A stretch of 16,136 nt of DNA from an uncultured Flavonifractor sp. GTDB lineage: Bacteria > Bacillota > Clostridia > Oscillospirales > Oscillospiraceae. Below, piece after piece: positions 6,979 through 12,829 of the stretch; position 1 is the stretch's first letter; the number at the start of each line of letters is the position of its first letter. A program made the position numbers and the translations under genes. The stretch covers positions 1 through 16,136 of the forward strand of contig CANDFO010000057.1 of the NCBI GenBank assembly GCA_947384055.1, given 5' to 3'. A model generated the notes under the pieces. The model made no database searches, had not been told where the DNA came from, and saw nothing but the letters and a program-made list of their open reading frames with translations.

Positions 6979-7815
6979 TCAGTAGGCTGCCACCACACCG
7001 CCGTCGTTGGCATAGACGGTGGATACTCCGCAGGTATCGCTGATTACAATTTCGCTGAAGCTGCACTGCTCCAAGGCCAGATCCTTCAGATAGAAGGCCC
7101 GGTCCGGGCAGTTGCAGTGGGCAATTGCCAGACGGCGGCCCTGGTGCTTTTCGTCGGCGGCCATGAGAGACGCCATCTTGGACAAGGCCTGCTTTACCGA
7201 CAGGGCCTGCCCTTTTTTACAGATCTCGCCCTCCCGGGTGGCCCCCATGAGCAGCTTGATCCTCAGGGTGCTGGTGACAATGGACTGGAGCCTGGTCAGA
7301 CGGCCGTTCTTCCGCAGATTATCCAGTGTTTCCAGAACAAAGAGAGTCTCCATTCCGCCGATAAACCGGGAGGCGCGGCTCACCACCTCGGAAAAAGGCA
7401 TTCCGGTGACGGCCAAGTCCCGGATCTGCATAGCCAGCGCCACCTCTCCGGCAGAGGCCGAACAGGAGTTAAACACGTGGATATGGGCGTCCGGATGGTC
7501 CTCCAGCCACATCAGCCGGGCCTGGACCGCGGAATTGTGGGACCCGGAGAGCAGGGCGGAGAGAGTTACGACATAGATGTCGTCCGCGCCGCAGTCAAAC
7601 GCCTCCATATATTGAACGGGAGACGGGCAGGCGGTGTGAGGGGCGGTTTCACTCTCGCGCATTTTCCAGAGCAGATCAGTCTGGTCAAACGCCGCATTGT
7701 CGATAATCGCCTCTTCCCCCACATGGATGGTCAGGGGGACGCTCACAAAGCAGCCCTCCTGAATCTGGGCGGGGGTCAGGTCGCAGCAGCTGTCCACAAC
7801 AATCTTAAAACTCAT
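6979..7815 (-). CDS. DegV family fatty-acid-binding protein (278 aa)
   Basis: DegV proteins bind a fatty acid; in Firmicutes some (FakB) present exogenous fatty acids to the kinase FakA for phosphorylation. Family features: opening MSFKIVVDSCCDLTP, VPLTIHVGEE, the Ser/Thr-rich PHTACPSPVQYMEAF, the ligand-site YVVTLSALLSGSHNSA, GGMETLFVLETLDNLRKNGRL, and the closing SDTCGVSTVYANDGGVVAAY. The length is normal (about 280). GGGAG lies about nine bases before ATG 7815. It has its own promoter (7866-7894) and no fakA neighbour. Its 3' end faces MITE copy A, with no clear terminator between them. Family certain; a FakB role is possible but not shown. Confidence 0.93.
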   Translation of the reverse strand: MSFKIVVDSCCDLTPAQIQEGCFVSVPLTIHVGEEAIIDNAAFDQTDLLWKMRESETAPHTACPSPVQYMEAFDCGADDIYVVTLSALLSGSHNSAVQARLMWLEDHPDAHIHVFNSCSASAGEVALAMQIRDLAVTGMPFSEVVSRASRFIGGMETLFVLETLDNLRKNGRLTRLQSIVTSTLRIKLLMGATREGEICKKGQALSVKQALSKMASLMAADEKHQGRRLAIAHCNCPDRAFYLKDLALEQCSFSEIVISDTCGVSTVYANDGGVVAAY

Positions 7816-7865
7816 AACTGTAATCTCCCAATGTGATTTTTGAAATCATATGTTTCGTTGACGCT

Positions 7866-7894
7866 ATTGTACCATTCCTCCTGCGGAAAGTAAA
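7866..7894 (-). promoter_or_regulatory. Promoter of degV
   Basis: On the minus strand TTTACT (7894-7889, four of six) and TACAAT (7871-7866, five of six) are 17 bp apart. The -35 box abuts the terminator hairpin at 7895-7918. The predicted leader is about 45 bases, ending in GGGAG before ATG 7815. Confidence 0.5.
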
Positions 7895-7925
7895 GGGGAA
7901 AGCTGTAAATCTTTCCCCCTTTTTT
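7895..7925. terminator. Intrinsic terminator hairpin between trmD and degV
   Basis: GGGGAAAG (7895-7902) pairs with CTTTCCCC (7911-7918) around an 8-base loop. On the plus strand it is followed by TTTTTT (7920-7925); on the minus strand, the direction of trmD, by TTTACTTT. It probably ends the trmD transcript 49 bases past its stop. Confidence 0.6.
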
Positions 7926-7966
7926 CCGCACGGCTCAGCCGGGAGACCTCTGCTAAAGCCGCGGAA

Positions 7967-8722
7967 TCATCGGGCGGTTTCCCAGCCCTCCTCTTCCAGC
8001 TCCCGCAGGAGTTTTTGGTCCTCCCTGGAGGACAGGTCCAGCCCGCGGTAGAGGTCGGGCCTGCGCCGGCGGGTGCGGAGAATGGACTGTTTCCGCCGCC
8101 AGCGGGCGATTTTTTTGTGGTCGCCGGAGCGGAGAACAGGCGGGACTTTCCGGCCGTGCCACTCTTCGGGGCGGGAGTACTGGGGATATTCCAGCATGCC
8201 ATTCCAATGGCTCTCATTTTCAAAGCATTCCGGGTCGGACAGCACCCCGGGCACCAGCCGGGCCACTGCGTCGGCCACCACCATGGCGGGAAGCTCCCCG
8301 CCGGTGAGCACAAAGTCCCCGATGGAGATTTCCTCGTCCACACACTCTTCGATAAAGCGCTCGTCAATGCCTTCATAGTGGCCGCATACCAGAATCAGAT
8401 GGCTGTAGCTGTCCCTCAGCCGGCGGGCGTGGGCCTCGGTAAAGGTGGTCCCGGCAGGGGAGAGATAGATGGTGTGTCCCGGCCCGCAGGTATCCACAAT
8501 ATGCCGCCAGCACTGATAGAGCGGGTCTGCCTGCATCACCGCCCCCCGGCCGCCGCCATAGGGGTAGTCGTCCACCTGCTTCTGTCTGTTGAGGGTATAA
8601 TCCCGGATCTGATGGGCCTCAATACGGATAATATCCCGCTCCTGGGCCCGCCCCAGCACCGACTCATTCATCATATCGCCCACAGTCAGGTCAAAGAGCG
8701 TCATAATATCAATCTGATACAT
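7967..8722 (-). CDS. trmD: tRNA (guanine(37)-N1)-methyltransferase (251 aa)
   Basis: SPOUT-class enzyme that methylates G37 next to the anticodon using SAM, preventing +1 frameshifting. The trefoil-knot SAM site is clear: YLSPAGTTF (86-94), LVCGHYEGIDERF (111-123) and EISIGDFVLTGGE (131-143). YPYGGGRGAVM (54-64) and EYPQYSRPEEWHGRKVPPVL are further hallmarks. By eye, Glu170 of ESHWNGMLEYPQY sits where E. coli TrmD has catalytic Asp169. The length is typical (about 240-255). Its start overlaps the rimM end by 14 bases (8709-8722), so the two are coupled. In many bacteria rplS follows trmD; here the next gene is degV behind a terminator. Confidence 0.97.
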   Translation of the reverse strand: MYQIDIMTLFDLTVGDMMNESVLGRAQERDIIRIEAHQIRDYTLNRQKQVDDYPYGGGRGAVMQADPLYQCWRHIVDTCGPGHTIYLSPAGTTFTEAHARRLRDSYSHLILVCGHYEGIDERFIEECVDEEISIGDFVLTGGELPAMVVADAVARLVPGVLSDPECFENESHWNGMLEYPQYSRPEEWHGRKVPPVLRSGDHKKIARWRRKQSILRTRRRRPDLYRGLDLSSREDQKLLRELEEEGWETAR

Positions 8723-9218
8723 CGTAGCCCATCCCCTCGATCAGCCGGACCCGCAGAAAGCCTCCGTCCACATCGGTCTCCACCAGGAAGGCGTCCACAG
8801 CGGGGATCAGGTACTCCCGCCCCGGCCCCCGGACCACATAGACCTCGTGGGCAGGAGGCGTCAGCACCTCGGTGAGAACGCCCAGCTCCGCTCCGCTGTC
8901 CGCGTCCAGCACCCGCAGACCGATGAGGTCCGCCAAAAAGTGCCGCCCTTCCGGAAGCGCTACTCCGGTGCGGTCGATATGGATGGTTTTCCCCTTCAGC
9001 AGCATGGCCTCCTCCACCGTGTCCACCCCCTCCAGGCTGGCCAGCACATTGCCCTTGTGGGGCCGGGCGCTCCGGACCTTGAGCCCCTTGCCGTCCAGAT
9101 AGAACGTGTCAAACCGGCAGAGAAACTCCGGGCTGTCGCACCAGGGGACAATTTTCACCTCCCCCCGGATGCCGTGGGTATTGACCACCTGTCCGGCCTC
9201 TAAAAACCTCTGCTTCAT
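8709..9218 (-). CDS. rimM: Ribosome maturation factor RimM (169 aa)
   Basis: Assembly factor that binds S19 and helps mature the head of the 30S subunit. The N-terminal RimM barrel begins FLEAGQVVNTHGIRGEVKI and includes VLASLEGVDTVEEAMLLKGKTIHI. A PRC-barrel follows from about residue 95 (DLIGLRVLDADSGAELGVL, then EVYVVRGPGREYLIPAV). I chose ATG 9218 because GGAGG lies seven bases upstream and the protein then starts like its relatives; the in-frame ATG at 9269 adds 17 unrelated residues. It follows khpA by 149 bases with an intrinsic terminator in between, so expression needs read-through or a promoter I could not identify. Confidence 0.95.
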   Translation of the reverse strand: MKQRFLEAGQVVNTHGIRGEVKIVPWCDSPEFLCRFDTFYLDGKGLKVRSARPHKGNVLASLEGVDTVEEAMLLKGKTIHIDRTGVALPEGRHFLADLIGLRVLDADSGAELGVLTEVLTPPAHEVYVVRGPGREYLIPAVDAFLVETDVDGGFLRVRLIEGMGYDVSD

Positions 9219-9316
9219 CTTCTTTCCTCCCCGCTCCAAGGCCCTCTCCCGGCCCGGAACCATCTTCACGCAAAACCATCAGCCCGCAGCCCTGCCGGCA
9301 GAGGAGCATGCCCCGC

Positions 9317-9353
9317 AAAAAAGAAGCACGCCGCAGAGCTGTTCTGCGGCGTG
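9317..9353 (-). terminator. Strong intrinsic terminator between khpA and rimM
   Basis: On the minus strand, reading from khpA, a perfect 11-bp GC-rich stem (CACGCCGCAGA, 9353-9343, with TCTGCGGCGTG, 9337-9327) and 5-base loop are followed by CTTCTTTTTT (9326-9317). The stem begins 15 bases past the khpA stop. It would separate ylxM-ffh-rpsP-khpA from rimM-trmD unless read through. Confidence 0.8.
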
Positions 9354-9367
9354 TCATTTCGCGTCGG

Positions 9368-9598
9368 TTAATCCACGATTTCCACGGAGACCCTTTTCCC
9401 CTGCCGCTGCGCCACTGAACGCATAAGGGTGCGGATCTCCTTGGCGATGCGACCCTGACGGCCGATCACCTTGCCCATGTCCTCGGGGGCGACCCGAAGC
9501 TCCAGGACAGTCTCGCTCTCGCCCACGTCCTCGGTGACGGACACCGCTTCCGGGTGTTCCACCAGGTTCTGGGCGATGTACGTGAGCAGTTCTTTCAT
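9368..9598 (-). CDS. khpA: KH-domain RNA-binding protein KhpA (76 aa)
   Basis: Small single-KH-domain protein (YlqC/KhpA family) that binds RNA and in Gram-positives partners with KhpB (Jag/EloR) to influence cell elongation and small RNAs. The KH loop GRQG (46-49) sits in DMGKVIGRQGRIAKEIRTL; the rest is the expected beta-alpha-alpha-beta pattern ending KRVSVEIVD. The length is exactly that of the family. The start ATG 9598 is 12 bases after the rpsP stop with GGAGG five bases upstream, so the genes are cotranscribed. A strong terminator follows directly. khpB is not in the window. Confidence 0.95.
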   Translation of the reverse strand: MKELLTYIAQNLVEHPEAVSVTEDVGESETVLELRVAPEDMGKVIGRQGRIAKEIRTLMRSVAQRQGKRVSVEIVD

Positions 9599-9610
9599 GC
9601 TGGCCTCCGT

Positions 9611-9850
9611 TTAGATAGCGCCGGCTTTTTTCAGCAGGGCCTTCACGGTCTCGGTGGGCTGAGCGCCGGTCTTGATCCAGGCCTGGGCGCGCTCGGCGTC
9701 CACCTGAATCTCGGCGGGATTCATCAGGGGATTGTAGGTTCCGATCTCCTCAATGAAACGGCCGTCCCGGGGATAACGGGAGTCCGCCACCACGATGCGG
9801 TAAAAGGGAGCTTTCTTTGCACCCATGCGGCGCAGTCTGATTTTGACCAT
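9611..9850 (-). CDS. rpsP: 30S ribosomal protein bS16 (79 aa)
   Basis: Ribosomal protein S16, needed for assembly of the 30S 5' domain. Diagnostic opening MVKIRLRRMGAKKAPFYRIV, then ADSRYPRDGRFIEEIGTYNP, and the typical QAWIKTGAQPTETVKALLKKAG end. The length is the short Gram-positive form (about 80-90). GGAGGTGA lies seven bases before ATG 9850. It lies 122 bases downstream of ffh; that gap holds a small GTTTC/GAAAC hairpin close to the ribosome binding site but no obvious terminator, so transcription from ylxM probably continues through. Confidence 0.98.
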   Translation of the reverse strand: MVKIRLRRMGAKKAPFYRIVVADSRYPRDGRFIEEIGTYNPLMNPAEIQVDAERAQAWIKTGAQPTETVKALLKKAGAI

Positions 9851-9972
9851 TCTATATTCACCTCCATATAATTTCAGCGGTTTCTATGGAAACGCACAAC
9901 CCGGTGCGCTTGCCAACTTTTTGCCTGCCCATGGAAAATCCGGCTTCCGCAGAGAGCGGCTCTTCCGAAGGG

Positions 9973-11325
9973 TCAAAAGGGCATGCCGGGGAATTTCCCC
10001 AGCTTTCCCAACTTCCCCATACGCTTCATCTGCTTCCCGGTGAGCTGCCGAGTCATCTGCTGAAGCAGCTCAAACTGCTTGAGCAGACGGTTGATGTCCA
10101 CCACCTGCGTGCCGGAGCCCGCGGCGATGCGCTTTTTCCGGCTGTTGTTCAGCAGGGAGGGGTCCTCCCGTTCCGCGGGGGTCATGGAGAGGATAATTGC
10201 CTCCGTCCGGGCCAGCGCCCCCTCATCCACAGCCCCGCCCTCCAAGGCCTTGGCGTTGACCCCCGGCAGCATCCCTGCGATATCGCTCAGAGACCCCATG
10301 CCCTTGAGCTGCACCAGCTGGTCGTAAAAATCAGCCAAAGTAAACTTATTCTTGCGGAGCTTCTGCTCCAGCTCGGCGGCCTTCTGCGCGTCAAAATTCT
10401 GTTCGGCCTTTTCAATCAGGGAGAGCACGTCCCCCATGCCCAGAATACGGGAGGCCATGCGGCTGGGATGGAACACCTCCACCTGGTCCAGCTTCTCCCC
10501 CACACCCACAAATTTGATGGGCTTTCCGGTTACAGACCGGATGGAAAGAGCCGCGCCGCCCCGGGCGTCGCCGTCCAGCTTGGTGAGCATTACGCCGGTG
10601 AGGTCCAGCGCCTCGTCAAAGGTCTTGGCTGCGTTGACCGCATCCTGCCCGATCATAGCGTCCACAATCAACAGGATTTCGGTGGGATTGACGGCCTCCT
10701 TCATGGCTTTGAGCTGGTCCATCAGCTCCGTGTCCACGTGGAGCCGTCCGGCGGTGTCGAGCAATACGGTGTCGCTGCCGTGACGCTTGGCGTGCTCAAT
10801 GCCCGCCCTGGCGATGGCGATGGGGTCGCCTTGTCCCATCTGAAAGACGGGCACGTCTACCTGGCTTCCCACCACCTCCAGCTGGGTGATGGCGGCGGGC
10901 CGGAAGGTATCGCAAGCCACCAGCAGGGGGCGCTTGCCCTGCGTCCGTTTGAGCAGTCCCGCCAGCTTTGCGCCATTGGTGGTTTTACCTGCGCCGTTAA
11001 GACCCACCAGCATAATCACGGTGGGCGGCTGAGAGGCGACGGTCAGCTTTGCGCTCTCCCCGCCCATCAGCGCGGTGAGCTCCTCATTGACAATTTTGAC
11101 AATCATTTGAGCGGGGGTCAGGCTCTCCAGCACATCGGCCCCCACCGCCCGCTGGGAAACGGAGGCGGTAAACTGCTTGACCACCTTAAAGTTGACGTCG
11201 GCCTCCAGCAGAGCCATGCGGATCTCCTTCATGGCCTCCTTCACATCGGCTTCAGTCAGGCATCCCTTGCCCCGAAGTCTTTTGAACGCCGCGGAGAGCT
11301 TTTCCGTCAGTCCTTCAAATGCCAT
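9973..11325 (-). CDS. ffh: Signal recognition particle protein Ffh (450 aa)
   Basis: SRP54-type GTPase that, with 4.5S/SRP RNA, recognises signal sequences on ribosomes and delivers them to FtsY at the membrane. The N domain comprises residues 1-95; the G domain has P-loop GLNGAGKTT (108-116, where GLQGSGKTT is commoner), CDTFRPAA (138-145), DTAGR (190-194) and TKLDGDARGG. The M domain (about 325-450) carries a Met-rich, basic C-terminus ending MKRMGKLGKLGKFPGMPF. The start ATG 11325 is three bases after the ylxM stop, with AGGAG inside the end of ylxM, so translation is coupled. The standard ylxM-ffh-rpsP order is kept. Confidence 0.98.
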   Translation of the reverse strand: MAFEGLTEKLSAAFKRLRGKGCLTEADVKEAMKEIRMALLEADVNFKVVKQFTASVSQRAVGADVLESLTPAQMIVKIVNEELTALMGGESAKLTVASQPPTVIMLVGLNGAGKTTNGAKLAGLLKRTQGKRPLLVACDTFRPAAITQLEVVGSQVDVPVFQMGQGDPIAIARAGIEHAKRHGSDTVLLDTAGRLHVDTELMDQLKAMKEAVNPTEILLIVDAMIGQDAVNAAKTFDEALDLTGVMLTKLDGDARGGAALSIRSVTGKPIKFVGVGEKLDQVEVFHPSRMASRILGMGDVLSLIEKAEQNFDAQKAAELEQKLRKNKFTLADFYDQLVQLKGMGSLSDIAGMLPGVNAKALEGGAVDEGALARTEAIILSMTPAEREDPSLLNNSRKKRIAAGSGTQVVDINRLLKQFELLQQMTRQLTGKQMKRMGKLGKLGKFPGMPF

Positions 11326-11328
11326 GGC

Positions 11329-11697
11329 TCACTCCTGTTTCAAGGCCTTTAAAACGGCCTCCATCTGCGTACAGCAGTTCTCCAGCTCGTCGTCCTGATA
11401 CCGCCCGTCGTTGACGGCGCGTATATCCGCCAGGGACCGCTCCAGCTGGCAAAACTGCTCCTGCATTTTATGGAAGCGGCGGATGATGCCGGTTTTATCC
11501 TCCAGCTCGGTAAGAGCGGCCTCCGCCCGGACAATCACATCCCGGACGCCCTGGCGGGTGATGCCGTAATTCTCCGCAATTTCCGCCAAGGAAAGGTCTT
11601 CGTTATAATAGAGGTCGTAAAACTCCCGCTGGCGCTCGGTGAGGATATCGCCGTAAAAATCGTACAGCAGAGCCATGCGGTAAGCCTGGTTCTTCAC
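11329..11697 (-). CDS. ylxM: YlxM family DNA-binding protein, SRP-associated (122 aa)
   Basis: Sigma-70 region-4-like helix-turn-helix protein encoded next to ffh in Gram-positives; in streptococci YlxM binds SRP components and modulates their GTPase activity. Signatures are MALLYDFYGDILTERQREFYDLYYNEDLSLAEIAENYGITRQGVRDVIVRAEAAL in abbreviated form: YDFYGDILTERQ (about 11-22) and the HTH DLSLAEIAENYGITRQGVRD. A coiled-coil tail follows. I chose GTG 11697: GGAGGAGG lies five bases upstream and the length matches the family (110-125). Longer in-frame starts up to 11874 would cross the promoter, the repeat-rich leader and MITE copy B. Promoter at 11762-11790. Confidence 0.92.
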   Translation of the reverse strand: MKNQAYRMALLYDFYGDILTERQREFYDLYYNEDLSLAEIAENYGITRQGVRDVIVRAEAALTELEDKTGIIRRFHKMQEQFCQLERSLADIRAVNDGRYQDDELENCCTQMEAVLKALKQE

Positions 11698-11720
11698 CCG
11701 CGCCTCCTCCTCTCGCAGAG

Positions 11721-11753
11721 CTGTAAAGTTTGTAAAGTTGTGTTGCTTTACAA
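11721..11753. promoter_or_regulatory. TGTAAAG repeat cluster in the ylxM leader (candidate operator)
   Basis: Three TGTAAAG-type sites: CTGTAAAGTT (11721-11730), TTGTAAAG (11730-11737) and, inverted, CTTTACAA (11746-11753). The last two form a perfect 8-bp inverted repeat with an 8-base spacer. They lie just downstream of the -10 box, between the start of transcription and the ribosome binding site, a classic repressor or leader-hairpin position. Confidence 0.5.
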
Positions 11754-11761
11754 CATTTGTG

Positions 11762-11790
11762 ATCATACTACACCTGCCCCCGCTTGTCAA
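11762..11790 (-). promoter_or_regulatory. Promoter of the ylxM-ffh-rpsP-khpA operon
   Basis: On the minus strand a perfect TTGACA (11790-11785) and TATGAT (11767-11762, five of six) are separated by exactly 17 bp. This is the strongest promoter in the window, as expected for SRP and ribosomal-protein genes. Confidence 0.85.
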
Positions 11791-11799
11791 GAGGGAAAT

Positions 11800-12030
11800 G
11801 TGTTGATTTACGATTGAAGTGCGCTCAGGCCGTTCGACTTTTTGCACTTCAATAGTAAGGACCTGTATTCCCAACCGTTGAACGCCGACTGAGCGGTCTT
11901 TTTCCCGCCATACTGCGTGGCCTTCCCTTGCCTTGTGTCAGGATGGCTGCGGAACATCTCCTTGACTGGCGGAAAAAATCCTCACCCATCCAGCATTCCC
12001 CGGTTATGAATACAGGTTCTAAATCAACAC
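11800..12030. repeat. 23-bp inverted repeat split by MITE copy B
   Basis: The left arm is 11800-11822. The right arm is 11844-11858 joined to 12023-12030 once the MITE and one TAA duplication are removed. The rebuilt arms match at 22 of 23 positions around a 21-base spacer (11823-11843). With the element in place only 10 bp (11813-11822 with 11844-11853) pair locally. It lies ten bases upstream of the ylxM -35 box; its original role is unknown. Confidence 0.75.
11859..12019 (-). mobile_element. MITE-like non-autonomous element, copy B (161 bp)
   Basis: Reverse-oriented relative of the element at 6791-6917, with terminal repeats at 11859-11877 and 12001-12019 (16 of 19 matching) and TAA duplications at 11856-11858 and 12020-12022. 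It is highly similar to copy A but 34 bp longer. The extra segment starts at one CCTTG (11926-11930) and ends at another (11960-11964), so copy A is explained as the deletion derivative. No transposase is encoded. It lies between the ylxM promoter and the response-regulator gene. Confidence 0.8.
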
Positions 12031-12151
12031 TGGAATTGGAGTCACATAAGTCCGACACATCTCTGTGCTATCCTGTATTCAGAGCAGTGATACGCAGACT
12101 GAATTGTGGAACGCATGAATGGACATGAATGGAAGGGAGGCGGATGCCGCT
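12023..12151. other. Upstream region of the response-regulator gene
   Basis: No clear sigma-A promoter could be picked out. CCTGTATTCA (12072-12081) matches ten bases of the MITE terminal repeat and could be a solo end or chance. ATTCAG (12077-12082) and CTGAAT (12099-12104) form a short inverted repeat. Confidence 0.3.
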
Positions 12152-12829
12152 GTGAACAGCCATATATTGATCGTGGAAGACGAGGCCCGTCTGCGGGATA
12201 TTGTCCGGGACTACTTCACCGCCCACGGAACCGAGTGCGACCTGGCCAGAAACGGGATGGAAGCCCTGGACCTGCTTCGGGACCATGATTATGATGCCAT
12301 TTTGCTGGACGTGCTCATGCCGGAGCTGGACGGCTTCCAGGTGTGCCGGGCGGTGCGGGCCCGCAGCGCTGTGCCCATCCTCTTTCTGACCGCTCTGGGC
12401 GGCGAGGAGGATGCCCTGCGGGGGTACGCTCTGGGCGGAGACGACTACATCGCCAAGCCCTATTCCCTGGCACTCCTCTATGCCAAGACCATGGCCCTGA
12501 TCCGCCGCAGCCGCGGAGACGCGGGCGGCGAAAGCCTGCGGTGCGGTTCTATCTCCCTGGAGCTGTCCAGGAGGCAGTGCGCCGTGGATGGCCGGGCCGT
12601 TCCCCTGTCCCCCCGGGAGTATGCGCTGCTGGAGTGTCTCCTGCGCAGTCGGGGCCGGGTGCTCAGCCGGGAAGAGCTGCTGGACAAGGTATGGGGCATT
12701 GAGTTCGAGGGGGATGTCCGGGCGGTGGACGTACAGATCAAAAACCTGCGGGCCGCCCTGGGGGGAGCGGGGAGGCAGATTGAGACGGTATTTAAAGCGG
12801 GCTACCGGATGAAGGAGGGACTGTCATGA
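12152..12829 (+). CDS. OmpR/PhoB-family DNA-binding response regulator (225 aa)
   Basis: Transcription factor of a two-component system. The receiver domain (1-115) has acidic pair E9/D10, phospho-acceptor D53 in LLDVLMPELDGF, T80 in LFLTALG and K102 in YIAKPYS. A winged-helix effector domain (about 130-222) has LSPREYALLECLLRSRGRVLSRE in part, then VDVQIKNLR and the wing KAGYRM. I chose GTG 12152 because GGGAGG (12135-12140) is eleven bases upstream and the protein then opens with the usual HILIVEDE. In-frame ATGs at 12119 and 12125 lack a ribosome binding site. Its stop overlaps the kinase start (ATGA, 12826-12829). The stimulus and target genes are unknown; DUF975 nearby is one candidate. 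Confidence 0.93.
   Translation: MNSHILIVEDEARLRDIVRDYFTAHGTECDLARNGMEALDLLRDHDYDAILLDVLMPELDGFQVCRAVRARSAVPILFLTALGGEEDALRGYALGGDDYIAKPYSLALLYAKTMALIRRSRGDAGGESLRCGSISLELSRRQCAVDGRAVPLSPREYALLECLLRSRGRVLSREELLDKVWGIEFEGDVRAVDVQIKNLRAALGGAGRQIETVFKAGYRMKEGLS

Noticed and set aside
6814..7836. 340-residue open frame opposite degV, starting inside MITE copy A
   Set aside because: Antisense to a clear DegV protein, and its start is in the repeat element.
9886..11352. 488-residue open frame antisense to ffh
   Set aside because: Shadow of a fully motif-supported Ffh; composition rich in His, Gly and Gln, and no ribosome binding site.
11698..11874. Longer YlxM start (up to 181 residues)
   Set aside because: It would translate the promoter, the TGTAAAG leader and part of MITE copy B; GTG 11697 has a strong GGAGGAGG and the family length.
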